Numbered from the stretch's first letter, positions 50,801-59,930 are shown. The stretch: 64,000 nt of DNA from CADEED01 sp035525785 (GCA_035525785.1 DATLDQ010000093.1:42255-106254); one strand, 5' to 3'. The notes: generated by a model not told the origin, from the sequence alone. Made by a program: numbers and translations.

Positions 50801-51254
50801 CCTGTTTCTTGCAGGTCTCGATGTCCGCCGGCAGCGGCGGCGTGGCCGGCATCACCGGCACCTTCGCGGAGGTAGCTAGATTGCGCGCCGCCACCTTGTT
50901 GCCCAGCGTGCGCATGATCTCGGGCGTGGGCCCGACGAAGATGACGCCTTCACGGTCACAGGCCTCGACGAACTGCGGATTCTCCGAGAGAAAGCCATAA
51001 CCCGGGTGGATGGCGTCGACCTTGGCCTCCACCGCGATGCGCAGGATGTCCTCGATGTCGAGGTAGGCGTCGACGGGCGCTTTGCCGCGGCCCACGAGGT
51101 AGGCTTCGTCTGCCTTGGTCCGATGCAGCGAGAAGCGGTCTTCCTGCGAGTAGATGGCGATGGTGCGGATGCCCAGCTCGTTGGCGGCGCGCATCACCCG
51201 GATGGCGATTTCTCCGCGATTGGCGACGAGCAGGCTACGAATGCGAGTCAGCAT
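47805..51254 (-). CDS. pyc: Pyruvate carboxylase
   Basis: A full-length, 1149-residue single-chain enzyme that makes oxaloacetate from pyruvate, bicarbonate and ATP. Residues 1-450 are biotin carboxylase (KASWGGGGRGMRVI is the ATP loop, RDCTVQRRNQKVVE and EVNPRIQVEHTVTE the active site). Residues ~530-820 are the carboxyltransferase (TTMRDAHQSLLATR, FHTHDTSGIA metal site). Residues ~1075-1149 are the biotinyl domain with Lys1115 in MEAMKMET. It supplies anaplerosis for growth on sugars or C3 acids. It is divergent from the isoaspartyl peptidase gene. Confidence 0.96.
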   Translation of the reverse strand: MLTRIRSLLVANRGEIAIRVMRAANELGIRTIAIYSQEDRFSLHRTKADEAYLVGRGKAPVDAYLDIEDILRIAVEAKVDAIHPGYGFLSENPQFVEACDREGVIFVGPTPEIMRTLGNKVAARNLATSAKVPVMPATPPLPADIETCKKQAAQVGYPVMLKASWGGGGRGMRVIESDAQLAELLPVARREAKAGFGNDEVYLEKLVRKARHIEVQLLGDTHGNLVHLFERDCTVQRRNQKVVERAPAAFLTDAQRNELCGYALQIGNAVRYRNAGTVEFLQDAETGKFYFIEVNPRIQVEHTVTEAVTGIDLVKAQIRVADGARIGDESSGVPPQDGIKLMAHALQCRVTTEDPENNFSPDYGKITAYRSPAGFGIRLDAGTAYAGAILTRSYDSMLVKVTAWAPGPVEAIARMHRALWEFRIRGVATNLRFLDQVITHPKFANGDYTTKFIDETPELFKWEKKRDRATRILTFIGETVVNGNPEVKGRIRPKQMSLARLPKVNVAKVPPAGTKQKLDELGAKGFADWMLKQERVLITDTTMRDAHQSLLATRMRQPDMTAIAPYYAHMLPQLFSVECWGGATFDVAMRFLKEDPWSRLEQFRALMPNLLLQMLLRSANAVGYTNYPDNVVRAFVKQAATSGIDVFRVFDSLNWVDNMRVAIDAVLDTGKLCEAAICYTGNLSSPQETKYTLDYYLEMGRKLKAAGTHILGIKDMAGLCQPNAAYTLVKALKDELQIPVHFHTHDTSGIAAASVLAAVAAGCDAVDGAIDAMSGFTSQPNLGSIIEALRFSARDPGIDTASMRTISMYWEQVRKNYLAFESDMRAGASEVYVHAMPGGQYTNLKEQARGVGLDDSRWPEVSQAYADVNQMFGNIVKVTPSSKVVGDLAIMMVSSGLTKEQVLDPDFEVAFPESVVQMMRGDLGRPEGGWPPGIQKKVLKGQKPLEERPGANMAPLDLVAERKTLDEKLGRPATDTQFASYLMYPKVFLDYARDRVAYGDCAMLPTPVFFYGMDPGDEVSIDIERGKTLIVRFVALSEVRDDGTRQVFFELNGQPRSIVVTDRSQVAKRPPQRKMEAGNAKHVGAPMPGTIATVKAMVGQKVAKGDLLLTMEAMKMETSVRAETDGTVAEVLAKPGLQVDAKDLLVVLS

Positions 51255-51334
51255 GGATCACTTGGCTTTAGACTTTCCGGAGCGCGGAATTGTATCGGGA
51301 TCGGCGAGCCTTTCCGGAACGAATTTCGCTGGCG

Positions 51335-51346
51335 ACAATCGATTGT
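51335..51346. promoter_or_regulatory. Palindrome in the pyc-peptidase divergent gap
   Basis: ACAATCGATTGT is a perfect 12-bp palindrome in the 135-bp gap between divergent starts. It could be an operator for either gene; no regulator is adjacent. Confidence 0.35.
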
Positions 51347-51389
51347 TACCGCTCTCGTGAACTTGGTCTGCGTGTCGCAGGAGATCTGA

Positions 51390-52325
51390 ATGTTTGCCAT
51401 CGCCATCCATGGCGGCGCGGGGACGATGTCCCGCTCCGAGACATCGTCGGAGCAGGAGCGAGCCTATCTGCAGGGCCTCGAGGCGGCGCTGGACGCGGGA
51501 TATTCGCGGCTGGAAACGGGAGCGAGCGCTCTCGACGCGGTGACCGCGGCGGTGGTCTCGCTCGAGGACAACCCGCTGTTCAACGCGGGCTGCGGCGCGG
51601 TCCTGACGCGCGATGGCCTCGCCGAGCTGGACGCGTCGATCATGGACGGCGCCACGCTCGCGGCCGGCGCAGTCTGCGGCCTCAAGCACATCCGCAACCC
51701 GATTGCCCTCGCCCGCCAAGTCATGGAGAAGTCGCCGCACGTCATGCTGGTCGGCGAAGGCGCCGAGGATTTCGCGCGCGGCCAGGGCGTGGAGCTGGTG
51801 TCGAACGAATACTTCCGCACGCCGATACGGCAGAAGCAGCTGCACCGCCTGCTGCAGGGCGAGGCGGAGAGAGAGAACGATCTGATCGCTCATCTGGTAG
51901 GCAACACGGGCACGGTCGGCGCCGTCGCGCTCGATGCGCGCGGCGACGTTGCCGCGGCGACGTCCACGGGCGGCATGACGGGCAAGCGCTGGGGACGAGT
52001 CGGCGACTCGCCGATCATCGGCGCCGGCACCTATGCATCGAACGGCGGATGCGCGGTGTCGACCACGGGCCACGGCGAATACTTCATCCGCGCGGTCGTG
52101 GCGCACGACATCTGCGCCCAGATGCAGTATGCGAAGCTCACTCTCGCCGAGTCGGTGACGAACACGCTCGCGCGCATGAAGGCGCTGGGCGGCAACGGCG
52201 GCGTCATCGCCATCGCTCCCGACGGTTCGATGGTGCTCGACTTCAACAGCGAGGGGATGCTGCGCGGTGCGCGCGATTCACGCGGCCGCGACGAGGTCGC
52301 GATACACCGTCAGCGGCTCGACTAG
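51390..52325 (+). CDS. iaaA: Isoaspartyl peptidase / L-asparaginase (Ntn-hydrolase)
   Basis: A 311-residue type 2 asparaginase. It removes isoaspartyl residues from damaged peptides and hydrolyses asparagine after self-cleavage. IAIHGGAGTM is the family start, FNAGCGAVLTRDG the substrate loop, and GNTGTVGAVALD contains the cleavage site, with Thr175 as the new N-terminal nucleophile. GGMTGKRWGRVGDSPIIGAG is the oxyanion/substrate block. AGGAGA precedes ATG 51390. Its stop overlaps that of the convergent diguanylate cyclase gene in a shared CTAG. Confidence 0.93.
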   Translation: MFAIAIHGGAGTMSRSETSSEQERAYLQGLEAALDAGYSRLETGASALDAVTAAVVSLEDNPLFNAGCGAVLTRDGLAELDASIMDGATLAAGAVCGLKHIRNPIALARQVMEKSPHVMLVGEGAEDFARGQGVELVSNEYFRTPIRQKQLHRLLQGEAERENDLIAHLVGNTGTVGAVALDARGDVAAATSTGGMTGKRWGRVGDSPIIGAGTYASNGGCAVSTTGHGEYFIRAVVAHDICAQMQYAKLTLAESVTNTLARMKALGGNGGVIAIAPDGSMVLDFNSEGMLRGARDSRGRDEVAIHRQRLD

Positions 52326-53572
52326 CTACCGGCGGCCTCGCGGAAGCTCTCGCCGGCGCGCAGCGGCAGCACGGTGGTGGCGGCCGGGTCGACGCGCGGC
52401 TGCGCATGATCCAGCGCCACGTAGCGATCGCGGCCCTGGTGCTTCGCGGCGTACAAGGCCTGGTCGGCGAGACCCACCGCGGCATCGTGCGTCGGCATGC
52501 GATAGGCATCGACCGCCACCACGCCGACGCTCACCGTCACGTAGGGCTGCGTCTCCGAATCGGCGTGCGGGATGCGCAGCTCGCGCACCGCCGACAAGAG
52601 CCCGCGCGCGATGCTCTCGCCATAGGACTTGTCGGCGCCATACAGCACCGCGACCAGCTCCTCGCCACCGTAGCGCGCCACGAAGTCGAGCGGCCGGCGT
52701 CGAGCGGCCTCGCGCAGCGCGCTCGAGACCCTGCGCAGGCAGTCATCGCCCGCGATGTGGCCGTAGCGGTCGTTGTAGGCCTTGAAATAGTCGATGTCGA
52801 TCATGATCACCGACACCGTCTGGCGATCGCGTTGCGCCTGCTGCCACACGCGGCGGATCTGGTCTTCGAACGCCGCGCGATTCAGCAGCGTGGTGAGGCC
52901 ATCGTGCGTGGCGACCTCGGTGAGCTGGCGATGCTCGAGGAAGGCGGTGCGATTCGCGTGTTCCAGCGCATAGGAACCGACGAAGCCGATGAGGTTGGCG
53001 ACGAACAGCGTGAACAGCAGGTAGGTGGACGTCGCGCCCGGCATCGGACTGAAGACCGCCGCCACCGCGAGAGCGGAGATCACGATGACGTTGGCGCGTA
53101 CCGCCTCGCGAAAGCGCAGCCCGATCATGAAGTAGAAGAAGAAGGCGACCAGCAGCAGCCGCCCGCCGACCAGCGGCACCTCGGCCGGCGGCGAGAACGC
53201 CGCCATGATCACGATGCCGATGCCGAAGAGCGGCGCCACCACGCTGATGCCCAGGTCGTACCAACGCGCATAGAAGCGCCTGGTCGTGCAGGTGAGCATG
53301 ATGATCACCGCCGGCACGTGCATGCCGAAGCGGACGATGTTCGTGATGCGCGCGTGGTTCGACGAGAGCACGAAGTGATCGAGGATCGCGTACCCCAGGA
53401 CCGTGCAGGCCGACAGCCAGATCGCGACGCGATTCCAGACGCGCATGCGCGCGCGGTGTTCAGTGCGGAATTCGGATTCGAGCGGTTCGTCGAATCGGAG
53501 GAAGCGGAAACCCTTCGCTAGCGTACGAGCTGCGTCCGAGCTGCTTGGCGACGAAAGTTTCGTGACCGCCAT
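52322..53572 (-). CDS. Membrane-bound diguanylate cyclase (GGDEF)
   Basis: A 416-residue protein. About six membrane segments (residues ~45-220) form the sensor part without a recognised periplasmic domain. The GGDEF domain (~245-400) reads DGLTTLLNRAAFEDQ, IDIDYFKAYNDRYGHIAGDD and RYGGEELVAV. An inhibitory RxxD site (RPLD) sits five residues before GGEEL, so c-di-GMP feedback is likely. It should make c-di-GMP, tying an unknown membrane cue to biofilm or motility control. ATG 53572 (MAVTKLSS) is preferred over 53638. Confidence 0.9.
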   Translation of the reverse strand: MAVTKLSSPSSSDAARTLAKGFRFLRFDEPLESEFRTEHRARMRVWNRVAIWLSACTVLGYAILDHFVLSSNHARITNIVRFGMHVPAVIIMLTCTTRRFYARWYDLGISVVAPLFGIGIVIMAAFSPPAEVPLVGGRLLLVAFFFYFMIGLRFREAVRANVIVISALAVAAVFSPMPGATSTYLLFTLFVANLIGFVGSYALEHANRTAFLEHRQLTEVATHDGLTTLLNRAAFEDQIRRVWQQAQRDRQTVSVIMIDIDYFKAYNDRYGHIAGDDCLRRVSSALREAARRRPLDFVARYGGEELVAVLYGADKSYGESIARGLLSAVRELRIPHADSETQPYVTVSVGVVAVDAYRMPTHDAAVGLADQALYAAKHQGRDRYVALDHAQPRVDPAATTVLPLRAGESFREAAGS

Positions 53573-53665
53573 ACGTCCGAGCCTTGCGGGTCTCCCTGAG
53601 TGAGACTGCTTTGTATGTGTTCGGACGTCGCGGCGCAAGCCGCTGGACGGTTCCCGGAGCGGGAA

Positions 53666-53863
53666 TCAGGCTTGAACGGGTTCGTTCTTGCCGAGTTGCG
53701 GAGCCGGCTTGACGCGCGTACGCCAGACTTCGAGAGGACTCCACGCCTGCTTGCGACCGCTGGACACTTCACGCGCGGCGACGGGTGTGATTCCGTCTTC
53801 GTTCGCCGCCTTGGTGATGGCCAACTCGAGCATCGAATGCTCGGTCTGATTTTTCGTTTTCAT
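53666..53863 (-). CDS. Small hypothetical protein
   Basis: A 65-residue soluble protein starting MKTKNQTEHSMLELAITKAA and ending in a Lys/Pro-rich tail. ATG 53863 has AGGG nine bases upstream. Base composition is slightly more AT-rich than its neighbours. No family recognised. The longer in-frame ATG at 53968 is less likely. It fills the gap between gshA and the diguanylate cyclase gene; upstream (53864-53993) there is an AT-rich stretch and the palindrome GACCT-TG-AGGTC at 53884-53895. Confidence 0.5.
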   Translation of the reverse strand: MKTKNQTEHSMLELAITKAANEDGITPVAAREVSSGRKQAWSPLEVWRTRVKPAPQLGKNEPVQA

Positions 53864-53993
53864 TACTAGCCCTGAACCTTTTGGACCTTGAGGTCTTCTG
53901 GTCGGGGATTCTAGTACGCCGATTGTTAAAAAATAGGGATGGCCGCGGAGATTTTCCCGATATGTCAATACACTTAGACGTGCGTCACAGTTT

Positions 53994-55586
53994 TCACGGC
54001 GCCGAGTATTGGGCGAGATATTCCTCGAAACCGATGCGGTCCGCGGCCTCTATTGCGGCCTGCGCCCTTAGGGACTCCTCAGCCGCTGCCTTGAATTCTG
54101 TCTGGCGATCGACGTTGGGCGGATACAACGCCGTGAAATAGTCCTTGTGAAGCCGGGACATGCGCAGCGCCAGATCGAAGAACGACTCGCCAGTCGACTC
54201 CAGTTCCCGGAGCATCCGCGCCGAAGGCGTGCGATCGACGTCGTGGATCTTGGCCGCCTGCACTGCCAGCGCCGCCTGATATGGGCGCACGCGGTCGCCC
54301 TGATCGAAGATTTCGGCGATGCCCTGCATCGAATCGATGAGCTCGCGCGCCCAAACATGCAGCGGCACCGCCCTGCCATCCCGCTGCAGGGTGAGCCCGG
54401 GCTCGCGTCCTCGTCGCGCGACCGTCACGTGATTGGTGTCGAGCACCTCGTGTTCCCACGTCGCGATGGGCGGGGAATCTTTCATTAGGCAGAGCGCGAG
54501 GAACATCTCGAGGAAGCGCAGCTTGTTCTGGTTGACGCCGACGGGATCGAAGGCGCTCACGTCGAGCGCGCGCACTTCGACGTATTCGACGCCGGCACGC
54601 AGCAGCGCCTTGGTCGGCCGCTCGCCCGAGCGCGCCACGCGTTTGGGACGGATGAAGCTGTAGTACTCGTTCTCGATCTGCAGGATGTTCGCGTTGAGCT
54701 GGCGCCACTCGCCGTCCACCTCCACGCCCAACTGCTCGTAAGGTGGATGAACGGTGCTGATGGCGCGCGAGAGGTCGCGCACGTATTCCTCGAGGCTGTT
54801 CACCGACACCGAGAGGCCCGCCTGGTTGCGATTGCGATAGCCCAGGTCGCTCATGCGCAGTGACGTGGCGTGCGGTTCGTACGAGGTATCTTTCGAAAGT
54901 CGCGGCAGCGTGACGTTTCGCCCTCGCAGGAACGAGTCGCAGACCACCGGCGACACTCCGAATAGATAGAGCACCAGCCAACCGTGCCGCCGGTAGTTGC
55001 GCAGCAGGTGGAAATAGCGGTCGGAGATGAATCCCTGGCCGGTCTCGCGCGACTGCATGAGCTCCGCCCACGGACCCCACATCTTCACCGGGAACGAGTA
55101 GTTGTAGTGCACGCCGGAGATGGCCTGCATGATCCGCCCGTAGCGGTTCGACAGTCCGTTGCGGTAGGCGGTCTTCATGCGACCGACATTCGACCGGCCG
55201 AACTGGGCGATCGGGATGCTCTCGTCGCCATCGATGCGCGATGGCATGGACGTGGCCCACAGGAGCTCGTCGCCCATGTGCTGGTAGACGAACTGGTGCA
55301 GGTCGAGCAGGTACTGCAGCAGCTCCCAGCTGGTGGTGAACGTGGGCGAGACCAGCTCGATCAGCGCCTCGGAAAAATCGGTGGTGATGTTCTCGTTGGT
55401 GAGCGCGCTGCCCAGTGCGGCGGGGTGCGGCGTCTTCGCGATGTCACCCTCGGGCGTGACGCGCAGCGACTCTTTTTCGACGCCCTTGCGACCGCCCTGG
55501 ATGATCTGGGGCTCGCCGCTGTTGATCAGCGCCGCGAGAGTTTGTTCGAACTTGCGGTCGATGGCGGCGCTCATGGGGGCCGGCAT
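53994..55586 (-). CDS. gshA: Glutamate--cysteine ligase
   Basis: A 530-residue, proteobacterial-type GshA that joins glutamate and cysteine with ATP in the first step of glutathione synthesis. GGRKGVEKESLRVTPEG is the ATP/metal N-terminal block, TTDFSEALIELVSP the glutamate-binding block and AISGVHYNYSFP the family signature. VEVRALDVSAFDPVGVN follows near residue 340. Glutathione use by glyoxalase I elsewhere in the window is consistent. The next gene upstream on this strand is the START-like gene, 46 bp away. Confidence 0.95.
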   Translation of the reverse strand: MPAPMSAAIDRKFEQTLAALINSGEPQIIQGGRKGVEKESLRVTPEGDIAKTPHPAALGSALTNENITTDFSEALIELVSPTFTTSWELLQYLLDLHQFVYQHMGDELLWATSMPSRIDGDESIPIAQFGRSNVGRMKTAYRNGLSNRYGRIMQAISGVHYNYSFPVKMWGPWAELMQSRETGQGFISDRYFHLLRNYRRHGWLVLYLFGVSPVVCDSFLRGRNVTLPRLSKDTSYEPHATSLRMSDLGYRNRNQAGLSVSVNSLEEYVRDLSRAISTVHPPYEQLGVEVDGEWRQLNANILQIENEYYSFIRPKRVARSGERPTKALLRAGVEYVEVRALDVSAFDPVGVNQNKLRFLEMFLALCLMKDSPPIATWEHEVLDTNHVTVARRGREPGLTLQRDGRAVPLHVWARELIDSMQGIAEIFDQGDRVRPYQAALAVQAAKIHDVDRTPSARMLRELESTGESFFDLALRMSRLHKDYFTALYPPNVDRQTEFKAAAEESLRAQAAIEAADRIGFEEYLAQYSAP

Positions 55587-55631
55587 CTTGCCGGTTCGCC
55601 CGAGGATTCCGCAATCAGTCTAAGTGGGGAG

Positions 55632-56285
55632 TCAGTAAGGAAGATTGTTTGCGTGGGTCCGCCGCCCCTGCTCTGCTTCGCAATGGCGCTTGAGGCCGGC
55701 GAGCATCTGCGGCAGCTCGCGACGGAAAGTCGAACGCGCCAGCCAGTTCGGGACATAACCGGGCGGGTCGATCTCCACGCGATAGCGCACCAGCGTGCGT
55801 GCGCCGGACGGCTCGAATTCCCATACGCCCTGGTTCGTCTTGAAGTCGCCGCGCACCTGGCGGAAGGTGATGCGCCGGTCGGTGACCACATCGGCCTGGA
55901 ACACGTAGTTCAACTTGGGGGCGTACCAGCCGAAGTCGATCTCGTGCTCGACGAGCCGGGCGCCAGCGGCGGCGGGCTCCGGCAGTACGCGGCAGCGGCG
56001 CAGATGAGGCACATATTTCATCGCGTCGACGCAGTTCGTCATGGCCTGGAAGACGACATCCGGTGTGGCGTTCACCAGCATGGCGGCGCGGACCGTGCCA
56101 CGGCGCTGCGACGAATCGAGCTCGGCGCGGATCACGGTCTCGCCGAGGTCCACGCGCGCGGACTCCGCCGGGGTGAGCTCGAAATCGGCGGCCCCGACGC
56201 CCGGGGCCCGGATGAGGCACGAGGCCAGCAGGCAGCCCAGAGCCGCACTCCTTACCCATGCACTTACTACGCGGCTCATGCACAT
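55632..56285 (-). CDS. Exported START/SRPBCC-like lipid-binding protein
   Basis: A 217-residue protein with a signal peptide (SAALGCLLASCLIRAPGVGA) and one polyketide cyclase/START-type fold (about residues 62-205): AMLVNATPDVVFQAMTN, FGWYAPKLNYVFQADVV, GVWEFEPSGARTLVRYRVEI. The fold binds hydrophobic ligands such as quinones or lipids; an export signal suggests a periplasmic carrier. ATG 56285 or 56279 are both possible starts. It is divergent from the DUF2845 gene. Confidence 0.75.
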   Translation of the reverse strand: MCMSRVVSAWVRSAALGCLLASCLIRAPGVGAADFELTPAESARVDLGETVIRAELDSSQRRGTVRAAMLVNATPDVVFQAMTNCVDAMKYVPHLRRCRVLPEPAAAGARLVEHEIDFGWYAPKLNYVFQADVVTDRRITFRQVRGDFKTNQGVWEFEPSGARTLVRYRVEIDPPGYVPNWLARSTFRRELPQMLAGLKRHCEAEQGRRTHANNLPY

Positions 56286-56357
56286 GAGTCTGGCCGCGAG
56301 GCGAAAAGGTTCGGCCGGTTCATTGTCCGTTAAGCCCGACGCGCCTATTGTCGAGCC

Positions 56358-56702
56358 ATGAAACGCGTCGCCGCCGTCCTGATACTCGGCCTGCTGGCCT
56401 GTTCGCCGGCATTTGCCTTCCGCTGTGGCACGAAGCTCGTGAGCAAGGGCGACACGCGCGACCAGGTCGCCGCGAAGTGCGGCGACCCCACGGACATCGT
56501 CAAGATGAGCAGTCTCCTGCGTCGTCCGACGATCTGGGCGAATGGGCGGCCCTACTACCTCGGCGAGGATTTCATCGAAGTCCCCGTGGAAGGCTGGGTG
56601 TACAACCTCGGCCCCAACAAGCTCATGCGCAAGGTGATCTTCGAGGACGGCATCGTCTCCGACATCCAGACGCTGGGCTACGGGTACAACCCCGCGAACT
56701 AG
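56358..56702 (+). CDS. DUF2845 secreted protein
   Basis: A 114-residue exported protein with a signal peptide ending AFAF, then FRCGTKLVSKGDTRDQVAAK and CGDPTDIVKM, the DUF2845 signature of paired cysteines around a small SmpA/OmlA-like fold. Function unknown. Its stop shares CTAG with the stop of the convergent DUF885 gene. Confidence 0.82.
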   Translation: MKRVAAVLILGLLACSPAFAFRCGTKLVSKGDTRDQVAAKCGDPTDIVKMSSLLRRPTIWANGRPYYLGEDFIEVPVEGWVYNLGPNKLMRKVIFEDGIVSDIQTLGYGYNPAN

Positions 56703-58474
56703 CCAGTCGACTTCTTCTTCGCGATCCAGCGGTCGATCTTCGCGCTCAGCACGTCCATGGGCACCGCGCCGTCGCGCAGCACCTGGCTGTGGAATTCGCG
56801 CACGTCGAAACGCGCACCCAATTCGTTCTGCGCCTTGGCGCGCAATGCGGTGATGTGCAGCTGGCCCAGCTTGTAGCCGAGCGCTTGTCCCGGCCAGACG
56901 ATGTAGCGCTCGACTTCCGCGGTGACGTCGCTTTCCGCCATCGACGAGTTGTCGAGCATGTATTTGATGGCCTGTTCGCGCGTCCACCCCTTCGCGTGCA
57001 GGCCCGTGTCCACCACGAGGCGCATCGCGCGCAGCATTTCGTCCGAGAGGCGCCCGTACCATTGATAGGGGTCGGTGAAGAGCCCGAGGTCCTTGCCCAG
57101 CGACTCCGCGTACAGCGCCCACCCTTCCGCGTACGACACGTAGTTGTTGAAACGGCGGAAACGCGGCAATCCGGTGAGCTCCTGCTGGATCGCGATCTGG
57201 AAGTGATGCCCCGGCGCGGCTTCGTGCAACGACAACGTCTCGAGCCCGAAGCGTGGCTGCGCTTTCAGGTTGTAGGTGTTGATGTAGAAGATGCCGGGGC
57301 GTTTGCCATCGGCCGAGGGCGACTGGTACGAACCGCCAGCCGCCGATGCGGCGCGGAAAGCCTCCACCGGCCGGATCTCGTAGGCGGCCTTCGGGAAGTC
57401 CGCGAACATCTTCGGCAGCAGCTCGTCGATGTGATGCTTCACGTCGCGATATGCATCGAGCAGCTCGCCTTCGTTGTTGAAGTAGAACCTTGGATCGGTC
57501 TCGAGGTATGTGAAGAATGCGTCGAGATCGCCCTGGAAACCGACCTGCTGCTTCACCGCCAGCATCTCGCCGCGGATGCGCGCGACTTCGGAGAGTCCGA
57601 GCGCATGGATCTCCTCGGGCTCCATGGTCATGGTAGTGGCTTCACGGATGCGCCAGCGATACCAGGCGCCGCCATCGGGCAGGTCGGACCAGCCGACCGT
57701 GGTGCGCGCCGCGGGTAGATAGTCGCGCTCGATGAAATCGGCGAGCCTCTGATACGCGGGAAGCACTTCGCCGCCGAGCGCCTGGGCGTAGGCGGCGGTG
57801 AGGCGCGCCCGGTCCTGGTCGGAGATGCCCTTGGGCATCTTTTCGACCGGGTCCCAGAACACGCTGTCTGCCACCTTCGCCGTCACCAGCTCGCGCAGCT
57901 GCGGCACCACCTTGGCCATCGCCGGGCGTGGCACGGTGATGCCGCGCGACATGCCTTCGCGCATCTGCGCGATGGCGCCGTCCACCCAGCGCGGGAACTC
58001 ACGCACGCGCTTGAGGAAGCGATCGTAGTCGCGGGCGTTCTCGAAAGGCTGCGGACCGGAGCCCGAGCCGTACACCGCGAGCTCCATGGGCAGACCGCCC
58101 ATCTGGTTGAACGGCGTCAGCTCTTCGGCGAATTTCTCGCCCGCCAGCGACTGCTCCCGTTCGCCCGTGAAGATTTCCCAGGTGATGCGCGCCGAAGGCG
58201 ACAGCGCCGCCGCGTCGATGCGGCGCGCGCGATCGAGGAAGGCGCGCTCGATGCCGATCTCCTTTTCACGGAAGCCCGGGCTGGTGTTCTCGTCGAGGCG
58301 GTCGTCATATTTCGATTCGCCGATCGCGGTCGCACTCAGGGGCGACAGCTCGAGCTCGGCGTCGAAGTATTCTTCGACCAGCGCGTTGAGCGAGGCGTCG
58401 GGGCCGCGCAGCGTGGGGGTCGCAGCGCAGGCGGTCAGAGTCGCGGACGAGATCAGGGCGGCGAGCTTTTTCAT
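56699..58474 (-). CDS. DUF885 family lipoprotein, metallopeptidase-like
   Basis: A 591-residue lipoprotein (lipobox LTAC). The body is helical, as in DUF885, with an HExxxGHH-type metal motif (LHEAAPGHHFQIAIQ) near residue 415 and SYAEGWALYAESL, whose Glu may be the third ligand. The family is thought to be zinc peptidases; no substrate is established. The tail matches the truncated gene at 2-172. Divergent from the thiolase gene. Confidence 0.88.
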   Translation of the reverse strand: MKKLAALISSATLTACAATPTLRGPDASLNALVEEYFDAELELSPLSATAIGESKYDDRLDENTSPGFREKEIGIERAFLDRARRIDAAALSPSARITWEIFTGEREQSLAGEKFAEELTPFNQMGGLPMELAVYGSGSGPQPFENARDYDRFLKRVREFPRWVDGAIAQMREGMSRGITVPRPAMAKVVPQLRELVTAKVADSVFWDPVEKMPKGISDQDRARLTAAYAQALGGEVLPAYQRLADFIERDYLPAARTTVGWSDLPDGGAWYRWRIREATTMTMEPEEIHALGLSEVARIRGEMLAVKQQVGFQGDLDAFFTYLETDPRFYFNNEGELLDAYRDVKHHIDELLPKMFADFPKAAYEIRPVEAFRAASAAGGSYQSPSADGKRPGIFYINTYNLKAQPRFGLETLSLHEAAPGHHFQIAIQQELTGLPRFRRFNNYVSYAEGWALYAESLGKDLGLFTDPYQWYGRLSDEMLRAMRLVVDTGLHAKGWTREQAIKYMLDNSSMAESDVTAEVERYIVWPGQALGYKLGQLHITALRAKAQNELGARFDVREFHSQVLRDGAVPMDVLSAKIDRWIAKKKSTG

Positions 58475-58557
58475 GGCCGGATGGTAGCAGGCAGTGCACT
58501 GTGATCAGGCGCGCACGCGTGGCATCCTAGCGCGCGTTTCCCTCGCCGGAGCTCACC

Positions 58558-59856
58558 ATGCTGGTCGGATCCCAGGTTCGTCGCGTCGCCGTGGTCGGCG
58601 GCATGCGCATTCCTTTCGCTCGCGGCCACGGCGCGTACGCGAAGGTCGGCAACCAGGACATGTTCACCGCCGTGCTGCAGGCGCTGGTCGCGAGGTTCCG
58701 CATCGCGGGCGAGCGGCTGGGCGACGTCACCGGCGGCGCGGTGCTCAAGCATTCCAAGGATTTCAACCTGGTGCGCGAGTGCGTGCTGTCCTCAGGACTC
58801 GATCCGGCCACGCCGGGCATCGACATGCAGCGCGCCTGCGGCACGGGTCTCGACGCGACGATCTCCATCGCAATGAAGATCGCGCTGGGCCAGATGGACG
58901 CCGGCATCGCCGGTGGCTTCGATACGGTCAGCGATCCGCCCGTCGTCTATCCGCGCGAGTACCAGCAGATACTGCTGCGCGCCTACCGCGGCAAGTCGCT
59001 CGGGCAGAAGCTCGGGCCGTTCTTCTCCATCCGCCCGCGGCACTTCAAGCCGGTCATGCCCGGGGTGCTCGAGCCGCGCACGGGCCTCTCGATGGGCGAG
59101 CACTGCGAGCAGATGGCCAAGACGTGGAAGATTTCGCGCACTGAGCAGGACGAGCTCGCGAACCTCTCGCACGTCAATGCGGGCAAGGCCTGGGCGAGGG
59201 GCTTCTTCAGTGACCTGGTCATCGGCGAATACCAGGGTCTCAAGATGGACAACAACGTGCGGGCCGACAGCACGGTCGAGAAGTTAGGCACGCTCAAGCC
59301 GGCGTTCGATCGTCGCAGCGGTCTCGGCACGCTCACGGCCGGCAATTCCACGCCGCTGACCGATGGCGCTTCAGCGGTGCTGCTGGCGTCGGAGGATTGG
59401 GCGCGCGAGCGCAACCTGCCCGTCCTCGCGTGGTTCAGCTTCAGCAAGCAGTGGGCCGTCGACTACGTGGGCGGCAAGGAAGGTCTGCTGATGGCGCCGG
59501 CCTACGCCGTTCCGGCCATGCTCAGGGACGCAAAGCTCACGCTCCAGGATTTCGACTTCTACGAAATCCATGAGGCATTCGCGGCGCAGGTGCTGTGCAC
59601 GCTCAAGGCCTGGGAGTCGCCGGAATACTGCAAGGAACGCCTCGGGCTCGATGCGCCACTGGGCAGCATCGATCGCTCGAAACTCAACGTGAACGGCTCG
59701 AGCGTGGCCATCGGCCACCCATTCGCGGCGACGGGCACGCGCATCGTGGCTTCGCTGGCCAAGCAGCTGGCGGAATCACCCACTGCCAGGCGCGGGCTCA
59801 TATCGGTGTGCACCGCAGGGGGCATGGGTGTGGTGGCGATCCTAGAGAAGGCGTAG
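58558..59856 (+). CDS. Acetyl-CoA C-acyltransferase (thiolase, FadI-like)
   Basis: A 432-residue thiolase. The nucleophile Cys is in QRACGTGLDA, the catalytic His residues in EIHEAFAAQ and SSVAIGHPFAATG, and the second Cys in CTAGGMGVVA. It cleaves 3-ketoacyl-CoA to acetyl-CoA in beta-oxidation, or forms acetoacetyl-CoA. The length and the ARGHGAYAKVGNQDMF opening fit the FadI group. No FadJ partner is adjacent. The next gene, hmgA, begins 97 bp later behind its own palindrome. Confidence 0.92.
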   Translation: MLVGSQVRRVAVVGGMRIPFARGHGAYAKVGNQDMFTAVLQALVARFRIAGERLGDVTGGAVLKHSKDFNLVRECVLSSGLDPATPGIDMQRACGTGLDATISIAMKIALGQMDAGIAGGFDTVSDPPVVYPREYQQILLRAYRGKSLGQKLGPFFSIRPRHFKPVMPGVLEPRTGLSMGEHCEQMAKTWKISRTEQDELANLSHVNAGKAWARGFFSDLVIGEYQGLKMDNNVRADSTVEKLGTLKPAFDRRSGLGTLTAGNSTPLTDGASAVLLASEDWARERNLPVLAWFSFSKQWAVDYVGGKEGLLMAPAYAVPAMLRDAKLTLQDFDFYEIHEAFAAQVLCTLKAWESPEYCKERLGLDAPLGSIDRSKLNVNGSSVAIGHPFAATGTRIVASLAKQLAESPTARRGLISVCTAGGMGVVAILEKA

Positions 59857-59916
59857 TCGGCGGGTTCAACCCCGGGAACCCCCAGCCCCATCCCGGCACC
59901 ACTCCTCTTCCCATTG

Positions 59917-59930
59917 GTTTCATTTGAAAC
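59917..59930. promoter_or_regulatory. Operator-like palindrome before hmgA
   Basis: GTTTCA-TT-TGAAAC, perfect 6-bp arms, 23 bp before the hmgA start in an AT-rich patch. It fits a MarR or IclR type operator for induction of homogentisate degradation. No regulator gene is adjacent. Confidence 0.45.
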